From: Ganoderma boninense
Lineage: Eukaryota; Basidiomycota; Agaricomycetes; Polyporales; Polyporaceae
Reading direction: 5' to 3'
Assembly (NCBI GenBank): GCA_002900995.3
Contig: CM035313.1
Location: 2,604,001-2,668,000, forward strand
Length of the DNA stretch: 64,000 bases
Below are positions 11,988-23,792 of this stretch, piece after piece (the first letter of the stretch is position 1; every line of letters starts with the position of its first letter). Made by a program: the position numbers and the translations under genes. The notes beneath the pieces were generated by a model. The model was given only the letters and a program-made list of their open reading frames with translations, did not search any database and was not told the origin of the DNA.

Positions 11988-14137
11988 ATGGCGTTTTCTG
12001 GGGCCCTGGTATGTCTTCCAATTCGTGTCCACTGCGCTAGGGGATACTTAATTGACAACCACAGACGCTGACCGATCTTAATGACTTCATAACACCCTCT
12101 CAAGCATGCATCAAACCTGTCGAACAGGCCAACAAGCCGGAGCCCCAGGATCCCGGCGCTGCTGCTGTGCGTCCTAATTATCCTTCATTTGCCCACAGAT
12201 CACCCAACCTTATCGATTGAAGACCCAAATCCAAGTCGATTCCACCGGATCCTACTACGAAGTTTCCACTGACGGATCTGCAGCCCCACGGTCGGGAGCT
12301 ACGAAGCAGAAGCTGACCACTGCCGAGATCAGTCTCAATGATTGTCTCGCATGCAGGTGTGTGGTGTCTGCATGTGCCCCTGCCATTTATAGTCTGAGCA
12401 GACTCGCTTTCAGTGGGTGCATCACCTCGGCTGAGTCTGTCCTCATCACAATGCAGTCCCACACAGAGGTCCTCCACGTTCTGGAGAATAACCCTCCCTC
12501 CTCATTCCTCCATCACAAGGTCCCTGTCATCTCTATTGCGCCCCAATGCCTGGCATCCCTCGCTGCTTCCATCTCCTCCAGCTCTTCACAGAACATCAGC
12601 CTTCTACAAGTCCTCAGGCGCGTGAGTGCGTTCTGCAAGGAAGTCCTCGGCTTCGTTGAAGTGTACGATACCACGTTCGCTCGTCACATATCCCTCCTCG
12701 AACACGCGAAGGAGTTCAAGGACAGGAAGGCCGGAGACGGCAAGCTCCCAATGCTCGCAAGCGCATGCCCCGGTTGGGTGTGCTACGCAGAGAAGACACA
12801 CGCCGAGATGCTCCCATTCATCAGCCGAACGAAGAGCCCACAACAGGTCATGGGTACCCTCGTGAAGGAGTGGCTGGGCTCGAAATGGAGAAAAACGTGT
12901 GTTCGTCCCCCTTGCCTCCATTCTGCCGTGGGAGCTGTGTATGCTGATCGTCCCTCCCCCATCTTCTCGTCGGGGCTTACGGCGGATCCTCGCGCATACA
13001 CCAACCCCACACCCCGCCAGCCCCGACCAGATCTACCACGTCACAGTGATGCCCTGCTACGATAAGAAGCTCGAAGCTTCGCGGCAGGACTTCTACGACG
13101 AAACCTACGCTACACGCGACGTCGACTGTGTGATCACCACCGGCGAGCTGCAGCTCTTGATGCAGGACAAGGGTTGGGACCTGTCGGTCCCCGTGCCCGA
13201 CGAGAACGTGCCGCAGCGGCACGATGTGGCCTTCGGCCCCGAAGCAGATCGGCGTCCCCGTTCGGGCCCTGGGACGGGCGCCGCCGACCTTGCGTTCCCG
13301 GAGCTGCTTATGCACCCGGGCACGAGTTCAGGGTCGTACCTGCACTCGATCATCTCGACCCTCATCTCGGCCACCCCGAGCCCTGACGCGCTCGAGCTGG
13401 CCACCAAGACGGTGCGCACTGCGGACTACGAGGAGTACACGCTCACGGACCGCGAGACGGGCCAAGTCGTCTTCCGCGGCGCCAAGTGCTACGGGTTCCG
13501 CAACCTGCAGAACGTCGTGCGCAAGGTCGGCCGGGACGCCGGCGTCCAGGTCGGGAGAGGCGAGGCCGGACGCCTCGCCGGGGCAGGCCTGCGTGCACGC
13601 GGCCGCACCGTGCGCAGGGGCGCCGATGGGTCTGTGCAGGAGGACAGGGGGTACGACTATGTGGAGGTCATGGCGTGCCCGAGCGGCTGCGTGAACGGGG
13701 GAGGGCAGCTGCGCCCCGTCCACGCGGCTGCCGGTGGGTCGGGCGCCGACGAGGAGGGCTTCACGCGGAATTGGGCGGAGGCGGGCGTCAAGCTCGACGT
13801 CGACGAGCCGCTGCCTGCGGCGCCCGTTGGCCCAAAGTGGGGAGACCGAGAGTGGACGAAGAAGGTGGAAGCGGCCTACTGGCAGACGCTTCCAACCCCT
13901 CCGCCTACCCCGCCTGCGGATGGGTTGCCTGTGAGCACGGGGCAGGCGTTCGAGGCTGCGGATCGGTTCGCGGGTCGCATTCTCGTAGAGACGACGAAGC
14001 CTGCCCAGTCGACACAACGTGACGTCGAGTGGACGACTATGCTGGACGAGGCTGCAGAAGTCAGGCGAAAACAGCTCTTCCGGACTCAGTATAGAGCAGT
14101 AGAGAGCGAGGTGGTTGGGCTTGCCGTCAAGTGGTAG
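11988..14137 (+). CDS. NAR1: Cytosolic Fe-S cluster assembly factor NAR1
   Basis: [Fe]-hydrogenase-like protein of the cytosolic iron-sulfur assembly (CIA) pathway, linking early cluster assembly to the Cia1-Cia2-Mms19 targeting complex. Exon 1 encodes only MAFSGAL (11988-12008); exon 2 continues TLTDLNDFITPSQACIKP. The N-terminal cluster ligands are the Cys in SQACIKP and the CLACSGC motif, the latter assembled across an intron ending near 12413. The hydrogenase-like core holds ACPGWVCYAEKTH, the HVTVMPCYDKKLEASR segment after the intron ending at about 13019, and VMACPSGCVNGGGQL. The C-terminus reads LFRTQYRAVESEVVGLAVKW and ends in Trp, as in CIA targeting peptides. The Cys ligands expected for both clusters appear present. 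Length and domain order are normal for the family. Confidence 0.95.
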
Positions 14138-14682
14138 ATGCCTATCGTTGATTACACACTGTATCTACTAGAATCTCATTTCTGCACATCTAAAGCTGTG
14201 TTTCGTGCCCTTTTGCAACCTGTGGTTATGAGATGGAAGGGAAAAAGTGTTGTGCGGTCAGTGGTAATCTTTGCCACGTCGCCAGTCGAAATTAAAGTAT
14301 TGCGAGAGACGAAAGCTAGTCAATTATGAAACTGTTTGATACATTGAGTGGATTCAATTCACAAAACGTACACGTTCGCTACGGTAAGAGGACGACATAA
14401 GGGCATAAGGCATAAGGGCATAGGGGCATATGTAGGGCATGGGGGGGGCGCTATGTGGTACAAATAGGGCAGAAGGCATCGAGTGTACAGGCAGAAAGGC
14501 AGATGGGGAATAATACAAGATGCCACAGGGCGTTGAGGGAAGGGATGTGCAGTATCTACGAGAATATGCGCGTGGGTCTAACACGATAACAAAATACACG
14601 AAGAGGTAGGATAGGGATGGATACCGGTGCAAAGCGAGGTGGTAACCTACGCTCCGAGTCGTGGACTGAGCAGATGTCCGGA
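14138..14682. other. Convergent 3' region with short tandem repeat
   Basis: NAR1 and the disordered minus-strand gene converge here. The stretch is AT-richer than its surroundings and contains the GGGCATA tandem array listed separately. No gene was recognised. Confidence 0.5.
14396..14448. repeat. GGGCATA/GGCATAA short tandem array
   Basis: Five to six imperfect copies of a 7-10 nt unit (GGGCATAA, GGCATAA, GGGCATA, GGGGCATA, GGGCATG) end in a G8 run. It sits between two convergent 3' ends. Confidence 0.75.
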
Positions 14683-17600
14683 CTACTTCCGAGTAGTCTG
14701 CGGTACGATCCAGTGAACCCTCGAAGGACTGCCGCGGGGCTGAGCAGACACGCTCCTCGCGAGCGCAAGTGGGTCCGGCTCCTCCGTTTTCTTCTTCTTG
14801 AAGCCGAACGAGGAACCGAGCTGGCCAACGATCCTCTGGAACACGCTCGGCTTGTTGGTGAGGGCGTTCTGCTCAGCTTGACTCTGGGCCTGAGCGGAAG
14901 AGGAAGCCAGGAGAGCCTCGTTAGCCTCGCGCCGCTTGAACATGGAGTCGATGTAAGGGGCTGGGAGGCGGGCGTTGAGGAGGAGCCTGTCCTTCTTGTC
15001 AGTGGCATCGCTCTTGGTACGCTTGCGGATCGGGACGCTGTCGTTGTACGACGGTGGATCCTCAGCTGGCGCCTTGCCTTTCTGGCGGGTGCCCAGTCTC
15101 GAGGAAAGGAGGGGCGCCGCGCCGGCGGAAGGACCTGAGCCGGATGAAGTGGAGACGGTCGCGGTAGATGCGTTCGGGAAGACCGAGAGGCGACGAGCTG
15201 TATGGGCGACATCGTCCAGAAGGCTTTCCGCGCTGGAGTTCTCCGTGAAGCGAACCTCTTTGACTGTGGCCACAGACCGGACTGACGACTTCAGGTCGAC
15301 CGCAGAGTGCTTCAACGCCGGCCAGCCCGGCTCAATGCAACCTCTCGTGAATGCTGGCAGGTTGAGCGCGCGGACTTCCGGTCTGGCCGAGACGACTTGA
15401 ACGGGGATCGAGGGAAGGGGAGTCCTATCGCACGCTAATGGATAAGATTCGATGTCGAAGTTATCCGTCACGACGCTGCACAAGTTGTTGTCGGTCATGA
15501 CCGACTCGAAGCGACAATGGAGCAGGGGGGACACGGGAAGGACCTGGCGGGCGACGGGGATACGGAGTGTAACGGGAGCGCTGGGAGGATGCTTGGGGGC
15601 AGGATCGTCTGGCACGGTAGCGTAACTGACACCAGAGGAACGTTGGGATACTGGCTGGACGGATGGGTCGCTCGTGATAACGGCTGTTTCGTCGACCCGT
15701 GCGCTGGGAAGAGGGGCGGCCTGATGCATGGAGGAGGCGGTCTCAACCTCTTCCGTCAGGGCAACAAGAGTCGCACATTCCGCCAACGATCGATCCCTGG
15801 CGGAAGCGACTGATGCAGCGTGAACTCCCGGGAAAACTCGCTGCATGCCTTGGAGTTCCTTGGCAGACGCGAGAGGCATGCCGGACAGGAGCTCCTCAGG
15901 TGTTGGCCAGTCTTCTCTGAACACGACAGAAGCCGGAGCATCGGAAACGGTGGCTGTGGTGGAGACCGTGCGGGTCCGCTTCTTAACCCCTGCGAATTGG
16001 GAAGTCTCTCCTCCAATGAGCGGAGATGGCTTGTGCGAAGGCTTGCGTGTATTTCCATCGTTCCGAAAAGACTGGGCGATCGAAGATTGGGGTTTGCCCA
16101 GGGAACGCTGAGATGACGATTTAAGCGACTACAATGAATGAGCATGTGTTTCCTCAAAGTTTATTGGGAGGGAGTACTCACCGAACCCGTCTTGACAGAG
16201 CTTGAAGGTGTGCCTAGCATCGTGGGCTTAGAAACCCTAGCCACAGCCACATGCTGCGGGCTGGGTGAAACGCGAGCTCTCGACTCACCCAATGGGTTTG
16301 CACTCTTAACAGGCGATTCTGGCGATTCAGAACGTCTTGGGGCAACCTCCGGGCGCTCCTCTGCGCGAGTCGAGCCGTCCCAAGGCTTTCTTGGACGCTT
16401 AGGAGAGGCTTCGCCGCGAATGGAGTCCTCGACAGCCGCAACGGGCAAACGTCTCGAAGCCCCCATGTCGGGACGCGAGCGAGCCTGTCTGACGCCGATG
16501 TGCTCTCGAGTAGAAGGCGAGGTTTGACCAACCGATTTCGTGCCCGGTATGACTGCCGTCTTTTTGGTGCTTAACGACGGCTTAGTTGCTCCCCGATGGT
16601 CTGCTCGGTTGGCGGAGGGGCGGGCTGCTTTCGAGGACTTCCTCGACTCCAGGCTATCCGAGGATCCTGTCTGCAGCTGACGAAGAGCATAACCACACAT
16701 CGGTCAATCTCGACCTCCATAACAAAGGTATAGAAGCTTACTAGCGACGTCTTCGAGCTCTTAGTGCTGGGCGGGGTAGGACTCAGGTTCTCGACGGAAG
16801 AGGCGGGAGACCCGTCTTGGTTCGCGCCCTTGTCGACGTCGACAGGCTTAACCGCGGGTAGATGGTCCACGGCATGGGCGACACGACCCTCCTGCAAGAA
16901 CACCACAGTCAATTGATAATCGGGCGCACATAAAAATAATAGCTCACCCCTAACAACTTCTCATAAATTCGCTGCGCGGTGGGATACTGTACTTTGACCA
17001 TCACCTCGTGCCAACCATCAAGCCGCTCGACGCTCCCCCACGCTCCCTTTGTAGCTGGTGCGGCGGCAATCACCTTTGAACGAGTCCCGTTCTGAGGAGA
17101 CGGTGCGCATGAGGCTGAAGGAAGGAGGCCGGCCCCGGTGGTTGGCAGCGACTCCGTAGAGGTCTGCGGCGCCGCGGCGGGGAAGTGGGAAATCAAAACC
17201 TGGACGACCGGGAGCGCGGTAGACGAGGGCGGTGCGGCAGCGGCAGGAGTCCGAGAAGACTGAACGGCAAACGCAGACTTCGAGGCCATCGCAGGAACGG
17301 CAGGCCGCTTCGACGAGGACTTCGTATCGACGTGAGCAGTCCCATGAGTCACCACGCTAGGACGAGGGCGAGGCCGATCCGACTCGGTGGATGACCGCGG
17401 GGTGACGTCCTGAGTGCGAACACCCTTAGTACGGGGCGCGGGTGCCGCCGAGGCCTTCGTCAGCGTGTGGTTAGCGGGGCGGCGGACGGGCGACGGGTTG
17501 TAGATGTGCGGCTGGACCTTGAGAGGGTTGTCCCAGAATATGGGTGTCACCGTGGACTTGAGAGAGTCTGGTTCCGGGTGTTCGTCTATGGGCCGGGAGG

Positions 17601-18330
17601 AAGGACGAGAGGGAGCCTTGTGGCGGATCTGCGCGTCTTTCACGAGACCTGTTCTCTTGGGGCGTGCCTCACCTGGTCGGCTCTGCGGTGCGACGGTTGC
17701 GGGAGCATTGTTGGACGCGTCGGCGCGTCTTAGCACGTTCGTAAACTGGGACTTCTCCTGGTGGCGCGTGGCTTCCCGACGCCGAACGCGCTCCTCCATC
17801 GCGGTGCCTGGCTGGAGGGATGGCATGTTCACGAGAGCCTCCGGATCGAGTCCGAGACTCTGGCGAATGGGTGAGATGGTGTGGTACGGCGGCGGTTCGC
17901 TCGGAGGCTGGGGGTGAAATGAGCCTATAGGAAGAAGGGCGTGGTTAAGACTCTGCTCGCGCGACCTGAAGAGACAGGACGCAAGGAAAGAGGTGGTGTC
18001 GAACGAGGATGGAGGGAAGAGTGGGTGGGGCTGGAAGGATGCAGTCGCAGCACAGAAAGCATCGGGATGAACAGACTGTCGATTAAATGGGGGGGATGTC
18101 CGCTTTGCATCGGCGTCTAAACTTGTGGTGCTTCCGTCTGTGCAGCTTTCCGGATTGACCTCCCCGTCACCACTATTGAACTCGAGCTCCGAAAAGGTTT
18201 TGACGTCGTCAGCAGCCGAAGACGGGACAAGGCGACTGACCTCCGCGCCATCCGATCCCAATTGTGACTTTGGGCTGCCAGGGTTGCTGCAAGCACCCAA
18301 AAGAAACCGACACACAGGGGTTCGGCACAT
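14683..18330 (-). CDS. Large disordered protein of unknown function
   Basis: Four or five exons join to about 1,100 residues. The first exon (18330 down to about 16957) encodes a Pro/Ser/Thr-rich chain beginning MCRTPVCRFLLGACSN and containing SEPPPYHTISPIRQSLG and EERVRRREATRHQEKSQFT. It ends in a more ordered segment, GWHEVMVKVQYPTAQRIYEKL, which runs across the intron into GEGRVAHAVDHLP. Later exons are rich in Ser, Pro, Arg and Lys. The last begins near FREDWPTPEELLSGMPLA and contains DRLLLNARLPAPYIDSMFKR and VFQRIVGQLGSSFGFKKKK. No catalytic or named domain is recognised. The two ordered patches suggest a scaffold or adaptor, but this is inference. The start could lie further upstream behind an intron. 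Confidence 0.6.
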
Positions 18331-19624
18331 GTTCAAAGTCGACCCCCAGGGCTAATGCTGCATGCCTGCGCCAGCTCAAGCAAGGATGAAGAGGAAAGCA
18401 AGGCAACAGAGCTAGAGCTGTGAGCCAGGACGGGTCCGGAGGAAGAGACGGTGTAACGCCGTCATGGAGGCGACACGGTCGCTATATCCCAACCCAGCGG
18501 GCGGCGTGAGCTGGCTGCGCGATCCGGCGCCGCGTCTTTTGCGCAAGTGTCAGACGTGAAAGACGACAACACGGCAGTGCGTGGGTCAAGTCCTCCACGC
18601 CGCGGAAGGCACGGTGCGATTGGCTCGGACTCCCCGGACGGAAGCTTGATGTGTGTACTGTGTAATGATAGATTCTGCGGGACTCACGGTCGTTCACCTG
18701 TGCTGCCAGCAGCATCAGTGGGTCGGCGGGCGGCTTCGCATCGGACTTGGCTTGGGTGAGAACCGTACAGTGACGGTGGTCCCACCGTTATGAGCCTCGG
18801 GACCACTTTGTGGTCCTGCGAGCCAAAGACCACTTTTCGTGGGCCGACCAAGGTTCTGTGGCACAAGAAGTTTTGACACACAAAGCGGAGTGTCACTCAA
18901 TGTTTGGGTGAATCTTAAACTGATGATTTGTCAATGATGTTTGTCTAACTTCGACCGCATTCTGACATACCGATATGCCGTTTCTGCGCCCATAACAAAG
19001 CTGTCGACGCTGCGCTTTGTGGAGTACATGTTTCATTTGCGAATGGGTTGTCAGGGGGCCGGGACCGGTAGGAGATCGTACTGGAAGACGTTCAAGAGAC
19101 TCGGGCTGTAGCAACGACGCCCAATCAGACGCCAGCTGTGCCGTGGGCGCTGCATCATCTGCGCCTCACCGACGTTCATCGACATCGTCCTGCAGCTGGG
19201 CCCCCAGGTACGGTACCTCACCGTCGCACAGTGCACCACATCTTCGTATGAACATCTTCGGATATGACGGCGTTTGAGAGTGCAGCTACTGTGTTTCAAT
19301 GAGCCATTCAGAACACATGTTCCGGTAGTAGCACTCGAGACTAAACTCTACTGTGCTTGACGCTTGAGCTTGAAAGATGACCGTGGCGTCCCGTGTTGGC
19401 GTGGAAGGATGCCACTTGTTTGGGCCTAGATCCCACGAATGCCCTCATTACAACTGCGTTGTTGAACCCCGTACACGTTTCCATCTCAATTATCCACAAA
19501 AACAGCAGTGTCAAAACACATGGGCGGAGAAGGAAACAGAAGTGCCCGTCGCCGGACCCATGATCTGTCCGCCTGCACGACGCTCCGCGGAGTCCCGCCT
19601 TCCAGTTGAGGTACGACGGCGTCG
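18331..19624. other. Intergenic 1.3 kb with hairpins
   Basis: Lies between the start of the disordered gene and the 3' end of the F-box-like gene. Two adjacent short hairpins occur at 18773-18822. No coding motif was recognised. Confidence 0.45.
18773..18822. repeat. Two adjacent hairpins
   Basis: The first is ACGGTGG-TC-CCACCGT (18773-18788), perfectly self-complementary. The second has a GGACCAC-TTT-GTGGTCC stem (18800-18816), extended by CTCG/CGAG (18796-18799 and 18819-18822) across a 2-nt bulge. It may be the core of an old foldback element or an RNA structure. Confidence 0.6.
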
Positions 19625-20864
19625 TCAGTCGGCCCATGCGGCCTCCTTCGCAACCGCGACCAGCGACAAGATTCCGCGGGCATGCAGCTCAGGACAGGTG
19701 TTCATGATGTGTTCCTCCAGCAACTCGCGACGACCGCAACCCTCGAACACGACCTTCCTAAGCCCTTCGAGACGCTCTGCAGAGAGAGCCTGACTCATGG
19801 CCACCCAGTCCAGGTCCTGCAGGTCGTCGAAGTAGGCAGTGGTGAGAACGCGAACCGCACATTCTGAATTGAGGGACCGGAGATCCTCCACGTTGTCGAC
19901 GACCAGGGAAATCGTGAGAGAGCCGAGGGAGGCGGATGACAACTGGCTGATGATTGTGGGTATCCAGGCCAGGGACGTGTTCTCCGCAACACACATCTCA
20001 GGCAACGCGAACCGGAGAGTGCAGGAGTGGAGGGCCGCGTACGAGGCGAGCGTGAGGTCTACGGATTCCAAGGCACCTAACGCGAAGTATGAGATTGCAT
20101 CCGACCCACTGTCGACATGGAGGAATGCGCGTACCTTGCATGGTACCGTCGGGTTTGAACACGATCTCCAGATCTCGAACTAACGGTGCCAGCGTGCGAG
20201 ATTGTGCAGCGAATAAACGAGCATGAGACTCGCCCCGGATGGTGTACGTCACGGAAAGTAGACGTGGAACTCGACCTGTGGCACTGAACCACTTGGTGAT
20301 CATCTCTGCGCAGCCTGTATTGCGGAAAGAGAGCTTCCGGCGGACACGAGGGGCAGACGAACCGTCGGTATACCGATCACTCTCGCCGATACGTGGCATG
20401 GGATATGGATCGGAGAGCTCGAGTTCCTCCAGATTAAAGAACATCGAGAGCATAAACAGTATGACTTGTCGGGGTTCGGACCATACGTCATCAAGACGCA
20501 AATAAGAAAGTCGGCAACCCAGATCGATGATGCAGGGTAATGCGTGAGCTTGAATCCGGAGGTCGATGAGCTTTGGTAAGAGCCGCAGAATTGCGACCGC
20601 GACAGGGGGACTGACGACATAGTCTCCGGGAGCCCTGGCAAAAGGATGATACACCAAAGACTTTATTGAGCGGGCGAGGGCGGAAGATGATTCAAGGAGT
20701 GGCTCGAGCCGCGCTGCGCGAATGTAGTTGAGATGGCATCCATTGAATCGATGGCGTCGAGAGGTATGGAGGAGTGGACGGCCGGCAGCAGCGCACGCCC
20801 CGAGAGCTTCGATGTCGTCGCGGAGATAGTCGAGGATGAGGTCGATTAGCTCGGGAGGAAGCAT
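19625..20864 (-). CDS. F-box-like domain protein
   Basis: The N-terminus MLPPELIDLILDYLRDDIEAL is a typical F-box-like helix pair, the Skp1-binding motif of SCF ubiquitin ligase adaptors. It is followed by RPLLHTSRRHRFNGCHLN, the usual second half in agaricomycete members. Downstream there are leucine-rich segments (LLPKLIDLRIQAHALP, FFNLEELELSDPYP, LVRDLEIVFKPDG, LGSLTISLVVDNVEDL, RLEGLRKVVFEG) resembling irregular leucine-rich repeats. One intron near 20072-20140 joins GTMQ to GALESVDLTLASY in frame. This is a large, fast-evolving family in mushrooms, and the substrate cannot be inferred. It is divergent from the transporter gene 280 nt away. Confidence 0.85.
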
Positions 20865-21144
20865 TCTTCTCTACGACTATCGCGTCAGTCAATTCATTGT
20901 TATCGAGCGAGATACGGGCGCACCCCTGGACGACGGTCAAGGACGATGGAGGGAAGTACGTGCTGGTGTGCAGAGACTCAGAGAGGACGAACAGGCCGCT
21001 GCTGCGCCACATCCGACTTGCCGCCCATAGCAGGAGCTCGCAGCACGCCCAGTACCGGCTCGCACGACACCATCATCCTTACGCTCTTGCAAGTTGCACC
21101 AGTTCCCTCCTTCATCTTTTCTAGACGCCTCATGAGCCTGGAGC
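20865..21144. promoter_or_regulatory. Shared divergent promoter with short uORF
   Basis: The 280-nt spacer between the F-box-like gene (-) and the transporter (+) must serve both. On the plus side an 8-codon upstream ORF, MSLEHAW (21132-21155), overlaps the transporter start in another frame. Confidence 0.5.
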
Positions 21145-21155
21145 ATGCTTGGTAG
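21132..21155 (+). promoter_or_regulatory. uORF overlapping transporter start
   Basis: ATG at 21132, seven codons and a TAG at 21153-21155; it overlaps the transporter ATG at 21145. If it lies in the mRNA, scanning ribosomes would meet this ATG first, so it could restrain translation. The transcript start is not known. Confidence 0.45.
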
Positions 21156-23221
21156 ACCCAGCAGACCGCGCGGCCGCGACGAAGAGGGTGGGGCAACCCA
21201 GCCCCTGCTCAACGACTCCGACGAGGACCTCCCGGACTCCCTCGGACCTACCTCGCACGCGGCGCGCCCGAACAACACCGTCCTCTTCTCAGTCGAGGAT
21301 GAGAGCGACGACGACAACGACGAGGATTTGCTTACAGGCGAGGATGTGAACAAACGTTCACATGCGGGCGAGGGGGGGCGGCCGAGCCATAGCGTGCGGT
21401 TCCAGGAGGATGTACAGGTTATCGCGCCTCCACTGCGATCAATGTCCCAGAGCCGAGAAACCGGTGAGTAAGTCTGCAATTCTCGGTCCTTCTTCTACAA
21501 CACCATGCATAACCGCGGACACATCCTAGAGTACGACCTTGACGATGATGACCTCGACGGCGTCGCGTTGTCACAGCTCCAGTCCAGCAGGCAGGACTCG
21601 CGCTCGCGCTCCGGACGTCGGAGGGGCGAGCAATCTATGCCGCTGCTGGTGGGGCTCTTGGACGCTTCCACAGTCAGGCGAAGCATCGATACCCCCGAAA
21701 ACCCCTGCTCAGAGCAAAGGATTGACTTGGAGGAGCTGGCGGCGAAAAGGCATGCAGGGGGAGGGATGCTTGATTCTGTCGCAAACATGGCCAACTCAAT
21801 ATTGGGAGCTGGGATCATAGGTACGCTTCACGGGGCTCATTGGGTGACCTGTAGGTCTGACACGCGAGGTCAGGTCTTCCTTACGCCGTCCGACAAGCAG
21901 GCTTCTTCACCGGGCTAGTACTGCTGCTTGTGTTGTGCGGCGTCACGGACTGGACAATCCGGCTGATCGTAGTCAACGCGAAGCTCAGTGGCCAGAACTC
22001 GTACATTGGAATCATGAACCACTGTTTCGGCTCGAGTGGGAGAGCAGCAGTGTCATTCTTCCAATTCGCCTTCGCGTTCGGAGGGATGTGTGCATTCGGA
22101 ATCATTATAGGTGCGTGTGTGGTTTGCAACGTAGCATTACGGCGGAGACGCTGATAGGATACAGGCGACACAATACCCCACGTCATCCGTTCAGTCTTCC
22201 CTCAGTTATACAGTGTCCCCGTTCTCAGCCTCCTCACCAACCGACAGTTCGTCATCGCCCTTTGCACCATATGTGTGTCCTATCCTCTGTCACTCTACCG
22301 CGATATCCACAAACTGTCGCGTGCATCCGGGCTTGCGCTCGTCGGCATGCTCATCATCGTCACCTCGGTCCTTATAGAAGGTCCACACGTACCTCCAGAA
22401 CTCAAGGGCAACCCCAGTGCGCGCTTTACGATCTTGGGCGACGGTGTATTCCAGGCTATTGGCGTCATCAGCTTCGCCTTCGTTTGTCATCACAACTCGC
22501 TGCTAATCTATGGTAGCTTGCGAACACCAACCTTGGATCGCTTCAACAAAGTCACGCACATCTCAACTGCCATTTCGCTAGTCGCATGCTGCACGCTGGC
22601 GATATCTGCGTATCTGGTCTTCACCGACCGGACACAGGGCAACATTCTGAACAACTTCGGGCCTGTGAGTTTGGCCAAGACTTCACTTCCCATCGCTACT
22701 CACATCCGTCCTCTCTTCTAGTTCGACACGTTGATCAACGTCGCGCGGTTCTGTTTCGGCCTCAACATGTTCACAACGCTCCCGCTAGAGCTCTTCGTCT
22801 GCCGAGAGGTCGTCGAGCAGTACTTCTTCCCACACGAGCCCTTCAACATGCAGCGCCATGTCTTCTTCACCACCGCCATCCTCTGCTCCTCCATGCTCAG
22901 TACGCACGCGCCTCTCTTCTCTTCTCTTTTCTTCTGCATCCAGCCTAACATTTCACGCCTTCCTGTCTAGTCGCCATCATCACCTGTGACCTCGGCGTCA
23001 TGCTCGAGATCACAGGCGGCGCGTCCGCGACCGCACTCGCGTTCATCTTCCCGGCGATGTGCTACATCAAGCTCTCAGCTCCACACGAGCCGTGGTACAC
23101 GCGCTCGAAGCTCCCCGCAGTCGTCTGCGCGACCTTCGGCGTCGTCGTGCTCTGCATCTCGCTCTTCCTCGCGCTCGGCAAGGCTTGGACACCTGCCGGG
23201 AGCGCGACAATCTGCATCTGA
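21145..23221 (+). CDS. Vacuolar-type amino acid transporter (AAAP/AVT family)
   Basis: Proton-coupled amino acid transporter of the AAAP (SLC38-like) family, most like yeast AVT vacuolar exporters. The long acidic N-terminus (MLGRPSRPRGRDEEGG..., with DSDEDLPDS and DESDDDNDED) includes a dileucine-like ATQPLLND segment suited to vacuolar sorting. The transport domain starts with MANSILGAGIIGLPYAVRQAG, the family signature, spanning an intron near 21821-21870. About ten further hydrophobic helices follow: LVLLLVLCGVTDWTIRLIV, FFQFAFAFGGMCAFGIIIGD, FVIALCTICVSYPLSLYRDI, AIGVISFAFVCHHNSLLIY, SLVACCTLAISAYLVF, and ending AVVCATFGVVVLCISLFLAL. It has short introns at about 21470, 21820, 22110, 22665 and 22900. 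Substrate and AVT subtype are not determined. Confidence 0.92.
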
Positions 23222-23792
23222 CACACTGACGCGCGTCGAAGCATTCCGAAGAAGGTGCACACTTACGAGGGTTGCCACGTTGGCAGCTAGCAGCGGACGA
23301 CATGTCCCCCGCCGGCTGCCCGCGCCGTGCTCATCGCGCACCTGTTCCTGCTGCCTGTTGTCTCCCCCGGCCTCCTCTAGCCTCGTTGCATTCGGATCTT
23401 GGTCCTGTTATCGGACAGCAGCAACGCGTCTCCGTGCTCACACCACCCATGCACGGCGATCCGTGCGCACCCTTCACTAACGTATCGTCCCTCACGCCTG
23501 TCTTTGCGTATCTGCTAGAGACGGTGCCCTCCACCACGCATATATAACGTATTACGGACTGAATCATTAAGTCACATCACGGACTGTACGTAGGTTCCAT
23601 CATACATGTATACCAGGATATCATATAATCGCCAGAGCCGCCTGCCCCCACGAAGGGCAAGAGCGACCCGTACATATGCACCTCCGTCTGCATCCCGAAG
23701 GCGAACGCAAAGACGGACCACCATCACGGACCGCGGTCCCTACGGACACGCGCGAACGCTGAGAGTGAACAGCAAGCGGTCAGAGTCAGGAG
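23222..23792. other. Convergent 3' region, transporter and ERG8
   Basis: Two genes end towards each other here. The ORFs show no recognisable motif and no RNA or repeat was seen. Confidence 0.5.
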
